A stretch of DNA of 64,000 bases from Archilochus colubris (lineage: Eukaryota > Chordata > Aves > Apodiformes > Trochilidae), in contig CM041097.1 in the NCBI GenBank assembly GCA_023079485.1, forward strand, positions 17,405,158-17,469,157, written 5' to 3'. This document shows, piece after piece, positions 1-10,274 of this stretch (positions are counted from its first letter, which is position 1; every line of letters starts with the position of its first letter). Below the pieces are notes generated by a model. The model worked only from the letters and a program-made list of their open reading frames with translations, was not told the DNA's origin and did not search any database. Both the position numbers and the translations under genes were made by a program.

Positions 1-3000
1 TAACAAAACCCAGACCTCTTGCCCTCTGAAAAGCAAAAACAAGTTTTCACAGCAGCTTTTGCTGTACCATGGATCATTTCTGCAAAAATAAGGACTCCAA
101 AGCTGACAGCCACAAAAACTCCTCAGGTCTCAGAGACAATTTCATTTTAAATAGCTTATTTCCATAAGCAGAGCATGAAGCAATTTCACTCAACCTGACA
201 AATAAGTAAGGCCAAAGATGTTGCATTTAAAATTCAGAGATAACTAAACAGAAGAAAAACTATATTTAGACATGATAGGACCTAGAAACAGGTTCACTTC
301 CACTAGTGCACCAAAGCTAAGCAGCAATGATACAATCAAACAAGTTTTCTCTTTTGTCTTGTAAATAAAATCAAAGGGCAGCAGTCCTTTTTCTCTGACG
401 TCTGCAGTTAATAAAGAGAGAATAAACATTACTTACTCTTATATGAGGAGGGAGGAGGAAAGAACATTTCTTAATCTCTTTCCAAAGAGGATTAATCTAC
501 AGCATATTTCCACCCCAAAGACTAATGAAACAAAACAATTTTTGCTGCAGTTTTCTGGAAGGGGTGTTCTAATATATCAAAGCCTCTCGTGCGAGCGAGG
601 TTCACCCGAGTGCGTTCCAAAGCCCATTGCCTTCAGGTGCATGGGGGGGAAGGAGAGCTTGAAGGTGAAAAAAAAACTTGCACCATTTCTTTGGGTCCAT
701 CTACCTGAGGGACTCCAGATGCATCACAACCACAAGTTATTAGAGCTTACAACAGCTCTACAAAGTGGACGAGCTGTTCCTGATGGCGCTCGTAGGGCAC
801 AGGGTGGCGAAAGCCTCTGCTCATCAGAGAGAGATGGGTGTGATGGAAATAAGTGTGTCCTGAAGCATTTACCAGTTTCTAGCTAAGGTAACTGGAAAAG
901 TCATGGGGGAGGTGGGACAAGGCACTCATGTCCCTAAACATGCCTCCAAGTCACTTGTTCACCTGCAGGAAGGGAACAGGGTGAGGAAGCTATTTCCAGC
1001 CAGTGTATCCAAAGCTTATAAACTGATGTAAAGGCAATGCCTTATCAAAACAGGTGAGAGCCAATGCTCCCTGATGTTCCCATTCTTTTGGAGAACTCAG
1101 CCAAGAGATTTTAAAGATTTTTATCAGTATGTTTGAAGGGAATATTTATATGCCTGATCTAATCAGGCTTTGGCATTTCTGTAAGGGCAAAACTGAAGAG
1201 CAATAGGATCAGCCTGGCTGCCATCCCTGTTCCTCTGGAGGCATCTGGAGACCACAGGGAATGGGCTGAGGAGAGATGGACCCTTTCAAATACAGTACAT
1301 TCACCAAGGAAGCAGAAAGGAAGAAGATGGGTATGACAAAAAGGTCGAGGAAGAAGAGAAGTGCCTGGGCAAGACCCAGCAAGGGGAAGCCAGGATGAGT
1401 GGAGCCTGCAGAAGGGTTTACATTGCCTTTGAAGAGAAATATTCATGCTGTCAGGTAGAATGGAGATTCTAACCCGTGGGAGGACAGAAGATGCTACCTT
1501 GAAGAATCCGACTATTACAGGATTAACAGCTACAATCCCTCCCTCTGAGGACACTGAAAGCCAAAATCTGGCCTGAGGGTTTTAGGTGGTGAGGTTTGTC
1601 CAGGCGTGTCAGTAGGAACTCTACAACATACAGAAGGAATACTGTCCAAACCTGTATTATCTAAACATAGGTGTCATTAAAATATTAAATATTTCTTTTA
1701 GGGGCAAAAAAGAAAAAAACAACCAAAAAAACAGAGGAATATAAAACCAAAATACATTTCTAGCAAAACGCACCCCTCGAACACTTCAATTCCACCGTCC
1801 AATGTATTTCTATCATGTTTAAAAAACATTTGTCAAGTGTATAAAAAACCCAGAAGTTCCCTGTCACACAGTTTAATTCCCTATATTCTGCCTACATGCA
1901 CATATAGGGCCAGTTTGTTAGGGGGTGGAGGTGTGTAGCAAAGCACAATCTAGCGAGACATGACACCATAACGGTGAACAATAAAAGCAAGCACAGCATA
2001 TGTGCTGGACATTTGGTGAAAATAACCCAGCTACAGCTCCCACTTTGGTAAATTTCCCCATGCAGGAGTTGGTAATTCAGCTTCTGCTGTGATTTGACTC
2101 AAACAACAATGAGGTTGCTTGCAAGCCTTCAAAATTATTATTTATTGGGGAATTCAGAGATTCTAGGAAATACATCGTTGCTTTTCAACTCTCTGTTTCT
2201 ATAAAGCTCAACAAGCTGAAATCTGGGGGGTTTCTTCCTTCCTTCTCACAATGCCAAGGCCTTTCCTCCTTCTAGCTGCTAAGATTCTCCCCGGCTGTAA
2301 GATCTGAAACGGTAGCAATAATTATATTTCCTATTTTATTACTCATAATTGCCCCTTTGATCAGAATCCTATGCCATTTAACCACATTTATATGGTCATC
2401 TTGCACATGGGTTCTAAATACAGAACAAGTCATTTTCCAAGAGAAAACTCCAGGAGCTGGGTTTCCCTTTGCTGCAGACACATGGAATCCCATACATTTG
2501 GCACCAATTTAGCTTATTATCATTTCATTCTTCCTTTTTATATTTGTTTCATTGTAAAAAAGCAACATAAAGCTCTCAGTTTGCTGGGAAAGACTGCTCA
2601 TTCCTTCATATTGGCTTCATTCACCCAGTCTGTAGCCCATCTACCCAGATTCTCCAGCAAAAGGAGACACCAATGAACACAAGGAATTCCCTACAACTGG
2701 AAAAGATGAACTATGGGTCTCTAAGAATCTGCACAAGGACTGGGTGCCCAATCTCAGACAGTTCTGTCCTTGGCCACCAAGAATACACTTGTTAGAGCCA
2801 CATCAAGAAAACCTCCTGGCTTGTGGCTGGCCTTTGCACGATGGACCCCTGGCAGCAGCAGAAGACAGGGCCAGCAGACACTGCCCCGTCCCCTGTGCAA
2901 AACAGAAGATCATTACCTGTTTATGGTTGTTAATAATGGTAAAACCCTGATGGACTTCAGAGAACCCAGAGCTGCTTTTGATTTAGGCCATGCACCTGAA

Positions 3001-6000
3001 AGAAGCACTGATTTCCTCAAAATGATGGTCTCAGGAAACTACATCAGCAGCCTAGGCTGAAGAATTTTTCAGTTCACTGGAAAAAGAACATGGTCTTTTG
3101 AAAAGTAAGCATTTTATCTGGAGGAGAAGCCACCATGAAGCCAAATTTGACACAACCAAAGCTGAAGACTCACACCTGAAGCAGACACAGGGAAGATCTG
3201 GTGACCACACAAGGATAACAGAAGCAAGAGAAGGGGCTGAAAGTTTGGTTTACCCTGAGTCCTTTTACTAGCAGCTTTGCTAGATACACTTCACTCTTCT
3301 GTTCAAAGCATCTTTGCTCAATGTGATCTCCACACACTGCTTTGTCCTCTCAGCCAATTTAGCCAAGACATTCAGATTCTCCAGTCACAGGAAAAACTGC
3401 TGCTGGAAGAAGGGATGTGCAGCCAAAAGAACTAAAGGCTTCTAGATTAAAGAAACCCTAATAGCTACTTAACTTGTACCATTTTATTTTATGTACACTC
3501 AGTACCAGCAGCAACAGGCAGCCTCACCCTTTTCTAGGATGCTCTCTGGACCAGCCAGCCACCTGCCACTGGGAATTTCTAGGAGGGTCACTGGAAAAGC
3601 AAAGCACCTGTGGGTCCTTCACAGGGTTCCTCATTACAGATACCTGCCCATCACCTAGAGGCAGGAAAAATGTCTTCACAAACAGGGACAAAGTGACACG
3701 CACAGGAACAGGAAATCATCCAAAACTTGCAGTCAACTTGGTTCAATCAGACTTGGAAGGGCAACAGCTTGGCACTTGGGTAATTTCAGTGACAGACAAC
3801 TGTTTTCCTTAGCTATTAGTAAATACAATCAAATTCCTAGAGCTTTTTCTCTGGATGTGAATAAGAGACTCTGTGCTGAAAAACATCACAGAGATAGAGA
3901 TCAGAGGTCTATTTTTGTTTCTCTGTCTTGATGCCCATGACTTTGATGGGGTAGGTATATTAGCATATGATAAATTACTCTTTAATCTGTTGTAGTTATG
4001 ATTCCAGAGAGCAGTTCAGTGGCTTTGCTCTCAAGCAAAAGTATTTCTGTGAAGAAACACTTGTTTTGCTGCAAAAGGGGAAGAACAAAGCTGTTTGTAA
4101 ACAAAGCTGTAAAGGGAGAGGTCCATCTCCCATGAAGCTCAAAACTCTCCAAAACTAATTTCTGCAGAGAGCTACCATTACCCAATGTGAAAAACTTCTT
4201 TGAAATCAGCAAACCTCAATTGCACAGAAATGCTCAAAGAGGGCTGCACAGCACATCATCTGAACTGGTATCACTTTTAATTTCCCACATGGTTGGGCTG
4301 AAAAGGTTCATAGCTTGGAAAGTGTAGAAGGAGAAACTCACTGGAAATTGCAATCCAGGATCAGATTACAGAATGAGGATGATACAGGGGAAATCTTCAC
4401 GAACAAGTTTCTTTATGCAGAATAAACTCAAAAGGTCCTGGGCAGGGAGGAAGGAGAAAGAGGGTAGGAAAAACTATGTCTGAATCCTCTTTTGTGGAGA
4501 CAACATTTACAACACAGCTTCTTTAAGGGTTAGGAATTGAAATCACTTTGAAAGAAATATTTTTACCTCCTGAGAAGATAAACACTGATGAATCTGCACA
4601 GCACACTGTGTCACTGCTACATCCATGAAATACCCAAAAGCATCAAAAGAGATTCTCTTACCCCACCTCTCAGTCCATCCTACTGCCATCTGTCTGCTTG
4701 GGCCAGGAATTTGTCCATGATCAGAGAGAGATGCTCAGTGTGCTCATTCCTACAGAAGCTGAAGACACTACATCCTTGCAGCCTATGACAGCCTAAAGTA
4801 TCACATACATGATCTTTAGAAGAAAGAGATTGGTTTGAACTGGAGGGAAACTGCAAAAATAGATGAAGTCAAGAACTTCTTTTTTTCTTTTTTTCCACGA
4901 ACTTTAAAGGCTTAAATTACCCAACATTATACTGGAGTATTTCTGACCTTCTCTAGAACCACGAAGAAGAAGCCAAGAACCACTTGGTCCTTATCTGTGT
5001 CTCCAGGGATGCTCTTACGTGCACTGGACATGAGCAGAAGAAATCTATGAGGAGAACTGAAATCCTAAATGCCAGCAGAGATGGTGGCCAGAGCAGCAGG
5101 TTTGTTTGGAACCATTACCATGGTTTTGACTCAGAAACGGGGTGGGTTCACATTCAGTGGAGCAATCAGATGGCCATTCAGGCAGCGTTTGGCTGCAGCA
5201 CAGTCCCAGCCAGCATCAGTTCATGGTCAGGCTACCCCAGAATGCTGGAAAATAAGATGGCATGTGAGAAATGCAGACCTGAGACCATAAAAACTGATGT
5301 CTCATGAAATGCTGGACAGTTGGTGAGGAGTGGATCCTCCTGTTTGTTGGCTGTGAAGGGGTGGAGGGCAGGGGTGAGACGAGTGCCTTGGAAATCAGCA
5401 GTTTTGACACTGTTCACCCAGGAAGTGATTAACTTGCATGTTTGTGGGCAACTGCACAAGCTATTTTTGGTCATGGGACCCTGTGTAAGGAAAGGATTGC
5501 AAGGTTTTAATAATGATCTTCAGTTAACTTGGTTACCCACACAACAATGGCTTTCTGAGAGGCCAACTGCTGCTAAAAACTTGAGACAGGCTTTACTTCC
5601 AGAGGTATTAAACTATGAAAATATCTAACCATAATAGTAAGCAGCTATAAAAAGAGCCCTGTTTATTTCACATGATTTCTTCGTAGGCCACAATGTTATG
5701 AGAATACTTTAGCTCAGTGACAACATGGTAAATTGGAAAAGATTAACCATTTAAGTCAGCACTTAAGCAGTTCATTTTTACTGGATTTTTGTGACTTTAT
5801 ACTTTTGAAACCCAGGTTTCCACTAGTATCTGCAGGCCTAAGGATGTGTGAATGGTGCTATTTAAAATTCAAAATTAACCTGATAGGAAGTTCAGCTCAT
5901 GCAAGGGCCACAGAAAGGGAAATCAGGGATTAAATAAAACTTAAAAAAAATAATAATAACACAGACTTTAATTCTGCATTGCTGTACATCACTTAGGTGG

Positions 6001-6540
6001 ATTTGGAGCCTGCATACCCAAATCTGAGAAATAATCTGGTCTCTCCCATCTCTGTGTTATTGCAAATTGTATCCAATGATTTTTCTGCAACAGCTGAGCA
6101 TCATAGAATACCCTACAGAAAAGGTCAAACCCTCTCTGTTGTACACTGCGGTGTTTTGGGGCTTATTCCTGAGGAACACAGTGAGGCCTGACTGAACCCC
6201 TTCCACGATGAGGGTAGAGCAAAAAAATAAAAGGATTGGGGGGGGAAAATAAAGACTGCACTTGTTTCTGGGCAGACCTGCACCCCTCTCTGGAGAGGAC
6301 ACTTCCACCCTTGTTAATCCCAGCTTCTTAAAGCAACACTCAGTAAGATAATGAATCCTTTAAATGTTACATCTTGTGTCTTGCATTATTGTGGTGCAGC
6401 AACTCTCCACATCAAACAGTCATCAGCACTATTACAAAGTGGGCTTATAAGAGAGTGGCTGAAAAGGCGCTGTGTGAAAAGAAGTGGAAAATTAAAGCTG
6501 AAGCAGTCGAAGAAAGGGCTTAATTTACTGGCATGTACAG
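1..6540. other. Noncoding stretch, no gene recognised
   Basis: This is AT-leaning, CpG-poor unique DNA with no interspersed repeat I can recognise. Open frames are short and on both strands. The longest with a real ATG runs plus-strand 443-886 (147 codons), but its start context is weak, it contains an A-run lysine stretch and it shows no domain. Minor low-complexity spots are a TAA run near 5,950 and a G8 run at 6,238-6,245. Intergenic or intronic sequence is the best reading. Confidence 0.7.
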
Positions 6541-6745
6541 TATGCAAATGAGATTACTCTCAGCTTAACTGCATCATTTATGTCCATAATAACGGCATCA
6601 TCATTACAGGGCTCAAATTAAATTACACCATAATTAGCATATCAAAGTGATTGGTTAAAGTTTAAAACAAATACCCAATTTTGTTAATGAACAGCTGTAA
6701 TTGTCATGTACACTTCAATGAAAACTCCCTAAACAAATATATGTT
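6541..6745. promoter_or_regulatory. Enhancer-like noncoding block (candidate)
   Basis: An AT-rich, repeat-free, ORF-poor block dense in developmental transcription-factor words. It has a perfect octamer ATGCAAAT at 6,542-6,549, TAATTA at 6,631-6,636, a TCF/LEF-like ATCAAAG at 6,641-6,647, an inverted CCAAT word (GATTGG) at 6,649-6,654, and an E-box CAGCTG at 6,692-6,697 running directly into TAATTG at 6,698-6,703. Such density is typical of conserved noncoding enhancers near homeodomain-regulated genes. Conservation cannot be tested here, and AT-rich DNA yields such words by chance, so this is an inference. Confidence 0.35.
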
Positions 6746-7382
6746 TTAGAACAGAGAAAGATTTTGAAGCAGACAGGTCTGCGGCGGAGGTAAATTGCCT
6801 AAAAAAGAATGACACAGACTATTCTATTAATGTTAATATATGCTCATCATTTTCAGGTAATAAAACATTCTATCAAAACAAGCCTTCACTTGGTATTTTT
6901 TTGCCTCTCAGACTCTTCTGCTCCATTGGCAAGTGGCAGAGGGGAGAGGTTCTGGCCAGCCCCACGTAGGGGACACGCACAGCACCCCAGCCCCTCCTCA
7001 CCCACCCGACGCCTGGAGTGGGTGAGAAGGGAGGAAGAAGAAGATGTCTTGCTAACTCTATGCTGTAGACCAGGGCTGGAGTAAGCTGATGACATGATAA
7101 CACATTAGGCAGCCTACAATTCAATTTACTCTAATCTAATCATATCTACGCAGCAGTTTCAGAGGTGGAACTGCACCAGAGAAGTTTTTGCTGTTCTTGT
7201 CTCATTAAAATAAATAGGGAGGTGGGACCAGCGGGTTTGTCACTGTCAGTCTGACAGCCAGCAACACATTTCCATAGATCCATCACTGCAAATGTATACA
7301 GTAAATACACAGTTAAAGCACTCCTCAGGCAGAAGGAGCTGACACGGGAGCAAGCCCACTCCACGCTGTTTCGTGGCACAGG
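6746..7382. other. Noncoding stretch
   Basis: No gene or repeat is recognised. The part at about 6,920-7,070 is more GC-rich and produces overlapping short frames on both strands (for example 6,809-7,084 plus and 6,873-7,124 minus) with no recognisable domain. They look like chance frames in GC-richer DNA. Confidence 0.6.
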
Positions 7383-7465
7383 TGAGCTCTAGAATGCTTG
7401 GGGTTGGGAGGAACCATAAGGTCAGAGAAACCCAGTGCCACTTTGCACACCCAGAGTAAAATAAT
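7383..7465 (-). mobile_element. Possible old CR1 LINE 3' tail
   Basis: The plus strand reads 'agaatgcttggggttgggag' followed by 'gaaccataaggtcagag'. This resembles the reverse complement of the CR1 3' end (ATTCTGTGA tail, then the ccaacc and ggtctc segments). The match is degraded and the upstream part quickly becomes unalignable by eye, so the copy would be an old, short, 5'-truncated fragment in minus orientation. Confidence 0.45.
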
Positions 7466-9204
7466 CCCTCTGTGTCCCCCAAAACGTTCACAATGATATA
7501 TTTCACTATGTATCCCCCGATGTTATACATAGGAAGCAACACGAGGAAGTATATTTTGTGCTAAAATTGGGAATGCACTTTCAAATATACTTAACAAGGA
7601 AATTGAATGTCTTATTAAATCCGTATTATCAAAACACTGTTCAAAAATTTAAAGAAAGTAGCTTTTCATTTTATTCATCGAAGAATCCATTAAAGCCTAA
7701 GCTCTGAAGTAGTATGTAAATTATGTGCCTTTCAAGGTAGAGCTAGGGCAAATTCACTCCATCAACTAATGATGAACCTCATTATGTGCAGGGAGTATTC
7801 ATAATGAGGAAACAAGCCACCCGCCATTCCATGTTCTAACATAAATCCCTGTAAAATGTGAATATCTCCACGTCTAATTAAAGGCTACTAATTCCTATCA
7901 TCCCCCTACACGGCCCAAAAAGCAAAAACTAGCAACGTGTTTAAAAAGACACCCTTTGATTTCTACAAAACACGTTTATTTGTGTTTACCACTACTGAGT
8001 TGCAACGTATTTATTTTAAGAAAAATCAGTCCCAGTTTTACAGGACAAAAAGTTTTGGGGCACAAAAGTTTATTTACATTATCTGGCTTGGTCTTATATT
8101 TTAAAAAGAGCTTCTGATTAGCACAGTTTTGGCTGCACAGCTCAACAGAAAAATAAATAAAAAGGCAGAGGAAAGAGATCTCAAGGAGTATTTAAGAAAT
8201 AATATTTTACTGGAGGGGGAAAGAAAAGGCTTAGCCATCCCAGTTTGCTCTGGAACTAAGACTCCCTAAGAAAATATATTAAAAAAAAAAAATCTAGAGG
8301 TCCCATAAGAACTAGGGAAGGCAGGTAGCAGAGCCAGGGAGTGCCAATTAGGTAACCAAGAACACAACAGGTATTTAAAAAAAATTCTGAATGCTACTGA
8401 ATTTAGGAAGAAGCTACTTCCCCTCCAAAAAACTGCTAAAAGTTAGGGTTAGAAGACAATGCTGAGTAACACAGGCTGGAATAAAGGTGCTCTTCCCCAG
8501 ACTTACCTAGATTTGATATTTATACCTACAAGCACAGTGTCCATTCCTGTGATCAAAAATGTATTTCCTATTAAGTTGCATAATACCCATTGTATCTATC
8601 ACCATGACTTCATTTGCTCTTGCACTGAATTATGGATTTGCTCTCTATACTTCCCAGCATAAAAGTGGACAGGTTTGCCCACTCCCCTGAATGGAAGATG
8701 TGCCACTGTTGCTTTTTTTTTTTTACTGCCCTAAATTAACATTTTCCTAGGTTTTCAAAACAAACCGAGAAGCACAGCAAAACCTAAGAACGTTTTAGTT
8801 CGCAGAGAAGGGAAAAAAAAAAAAAGCATCCAGTGAAGATGAAGAGCATACAGGTTTAAAAAAAAAATAAAGAAAAATAGAATAGATGACACAAAGGGAT
8901 GGTTAAAGAAATACAACAACTGCTCGCAGGGCAGGAAAGCACTTAGAAAAGGCTGTGGTACCTTCAGACTATGTCAACCAAAAAGTTGAAATCCTCGTGT
9001 AAAAATACCCCTCACGTTTCATCCCTAGAAAAGCTTATTTAGAATTCATAGAAATTCATAGCAGCTAAGAGGAATATGTGCACATAAAATCACAAATGCA
9101 AAAAATTAAAAAAAAAATCAATATTTAAAAGAACAAAATAGAGCAGGCAGATTAAAGTATTTTAGCAACTCAAATTTTCTCGAAATAGCAGGGCATTTTA
9201 TGGA
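7466..9204. other. AT-rich noncoding stretch with A/T homopolymers
   Basis: AT-rich unique DNA with no gene recognised. It contains an inverted repeat (listed separately at 7,777-7,809) and homopolymers: A12 at 8,281-8,292, T12 at 8,713-8,724 and A13 at 8,813-8,825. The part around 7,740-7,900 has several TAAT/ATTA words in unique sequence and may be regulatory. Confidence 0.6.
7777..7809. repeat. Perfect 10-bp inverted repeat, 13-nt loop
   Basis: The left arm CCTCATTATG (7,777-7,786) is the exact reverse complement of the right arm CATAATGAGG (7,800-7,809), separated by 13 bases. It could form a hairpin, or act as a paired homeodomain-type site because ATTA and TAAT face each other. One or two perfect 10-bp arms with short loops are expected by chance in 64 kb, so significance is limited. 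Confidence 0.7.
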
Positions 9205-9245
9205 GGGGGGGGGAGAACGGGGGGGAGAGAGGGAGGAGGAGGGGG
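9205..9245 (+). promoter_or_regulatory. G-quadruplex motif upstream of CpG island
   Basis: Four plus-strand guanine runs, G9 (9,205-9,213), G7 (9,219-9,225), G3 (9,231-9,233) and G5 (9,241-9,245), are separated by loops of 5, 5 and 7 bases. This satisfies the usual four-run G-quadruplex pattern. It lies about 250 bases left of the CpG island, a common position for such motifs near vertebrate promoters. Folding is predicted from pattern only. Confidence 0.65.
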
Positions 9246-9365
9246 ATCCGGCTTCTTTAAGTTGCATAAAAATAAAACTACGCTCCATAAAGCTGCTCCC
9301 CTGCACGCCCGCTCATTCCTCGACTCCACCGAGGGGCTTGGTGGTTGTGGTTGGGTTTTTGTTTT

Positions 9366-9430
9366 TGCCTTTTTTTTTTTTTTCCCTTCTTCTCCTTTTT
9401 TTTTTTTTTTTTTTTTCCCCTTCTCCTTTT
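9366..9430 (+). repeat. Long polypyrimidine (T-rich) tract
   Basis: A nearly pure pyrimidine run containing T14 (9,370-9,383) and T21 (9,396-9,416), ending in 'ttctccttttag'. Phenylalanine-rich plus-strand frames across it are composition artefacts. The tract followed by AG at 9,431-9,432 also resembles a plus-strand splice acceptor, but without an identifiable exon behind it I leave it as low-complexity DNA at a promoter edge. Confidence 0.8.
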
Positions 9431-9512
9431 AGGTCAACCAGTCATGCACTGGGAAGACAACCCTCCAAAAATAACTTGTCCCTCCCCCGGAGCGCGGAGT
9501 TGAACAACCTAC

Positions 9513-9900
9513 CTTTGTTCTGGCGCTGCAGATAACAACCGGCACCGCCGCGGGAGCGGGAGCCGCCGCCGCCGCGCAGCGGGGCGGCCCGGGGGACTCG
9601 GCCGGGCGGCACCTGGCGCTGCGCGGAGCCGCGCGGAGCTACGCGGAGCCGTCCCGACGCGGGGGCCCCTCCGAGCCCCCCCACACTCTCCCACCCCCCC
9701 TCCCTCCCCAGACCCCCCCCTTTTCCTTCCCTTCACCACCTCCACACCCCCGTCCCGCCGCCCCTTCCCCACTCGCGGGATGATCCGCGGACAGAGCCGG
9801 GAGCCGCTCGCGTCCCCGCCGCCCCCCCCAGGCTCGGCGCAGGTTACATACGGGGGGGCCGGGTGCCGGGAAGGAAGAGTTCTGCAGGATTTATTTGACA
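9513..9900 (-). other. Candidate minus-strand first exon (boundaries uncertain)
   Basis: Read on the minus strand, the island ends in AAAG|GTAGGTT, with the last exonic base at 9,513 and donor GT at 9,512-9,511. This is a good splice-donor match directly after GC-rich sequence. One frame stays open from about 9,901 through the donor but contains no ATG; it would begin with GTG and is rich in Gly, Arg and Pro, as expected from GC-rich DNA. The exon is therefore better read as untranslated leader or noncoding RNA. The upstream boundary at 9,900 is only a placeholder near the island centre. Confidence 0.3.
9621..9650. repeat. Three 10-bp tandem units inside the CpG island
   Basis: Three consecutive decamers, gcgcggagcc, gcgcggagct and acgcggagcc, differ by one or two bases. 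The array is a small GC-rich minisatellite inside the probable promoter and could vary in copy number. Confidence 0.85.
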
Positions 9901-10020
9901 CTTATTTTCCGGGCAGCCCTTTTGTGGAGTTGCGCCGTTTGTTTCTTATTGTCTGAGCAGCAGTTGGAAGCGTCTCCCCGAGGGGGCCCCTCAGCCCGGC
10001 TCGGCCGCTTTGACAGGGAG

Positions 10021-10081
10021 GTAACCATATTAGGATGTGTATGGCAAAGTAAACAATAACATAGTTGCAATGAAATGGAAA
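10021..10081. other. Right flank of CpG island, donor-like site
   Basis: The junction GGGAG|GTAACC at 10,020/10,021 is a plausible plus-strand splice donor. Directly after it the composition drops to AT-rich (the 'atggcaaagtaaacaataac' part), with several forkhead- or SOX-like words (GTAAACA, AACAATA). No gene was identified on the plus strand, so this may be fortuitous. Confidence 0.35.
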
Positions 10082-10128
10082 TTTTTTTTTTCTTTCTTTT
10101 TTTTTTTTTCCTTCCCCCCCCCCCCTTC
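10082..10128 (+). repeat. T-rich then C12 pyrimidine tract
   Basis: Thymine runs interrupted by single cytosines are followed by a C12 run (10,114-10,125). On the minus strand this is a purine tract. It is simple low-complexity DNA and prone to length variation and sequencing error. Confidence 0.85.
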
Positions 10129-10203
10129 TACCTAATAGTGTTGGTGTCAGTCCTGTTTTCAAGCCTTTTCTCACTAGTTTTGCTCTTTGGTCTTTCTCGA
10201 GAA

Positions 10204-10274
10204 TTAAAAAAATAAAATAAAATAAACAAAAAGAAAGAAGGGAGGGAAGAAAAGGAAAAATAATAATAATAATG
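10204..10274 (+). repeat. A-rich / TAA microsatellite
   Basis: A degenerate A-rich tract with AAAAT units, GA-rich middle and a (TAA)n segment at about 10,259-10,273. It is low-complexity sequence with no coding meaning; frames through it are Lys-rich or Phe-rich artefacts. Confidence 0.85.

Larger units (their letters stand above)
9485..10020. promoter_or_regulatory. CpG island, probable promoter
   Basis: GC content and CpG frequency rise sharply against CpG-poor flanks, with about a dozen CpGs in the 60 bases from 9,541 and many more to about 10,010. Unmethylated islands of this size usually mark vertebrate promoters. The segment 9,660-9,780 is strongly C-rich on plus, so G-rich on minus; G excess on the transcript-sense strand just after a start site is common, which favours minus-strand transcription. 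A good minus-strand donor ends at 9,513. There is also a plus-strand donor-like site at 10,020/10,021, so divergent transcription is possible. No gene could be named from this region. Confidence 0.75.

Noticed and set aside
443..886. 147-codon ATG frame on plus
   Set aside because: Weak start context, an A-run lysine stretch, no recognisable domain and no exon-like boundaries; length is compatible with chance.
6090..6170. 'catcatagaatac' resembling a reverse CR1 tail
   Set aside because: Similarity is limited to a few bases and the neighbouring CR1 segments are absent.
9200..9535. Plus frame of 111 codons with Phe-rich run
   Set aside because: Produced by the poly-T tract and the G-rich motif; pure composition artefact.
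9509..9901. Minus frame of 130 codons through the CpG island
   Set aside because: Begins with GTG and contains no ATG; Gly/Arg/Pro-rich as GC-rich DNA yields. Kept only as support for an untranslated exon candidate.
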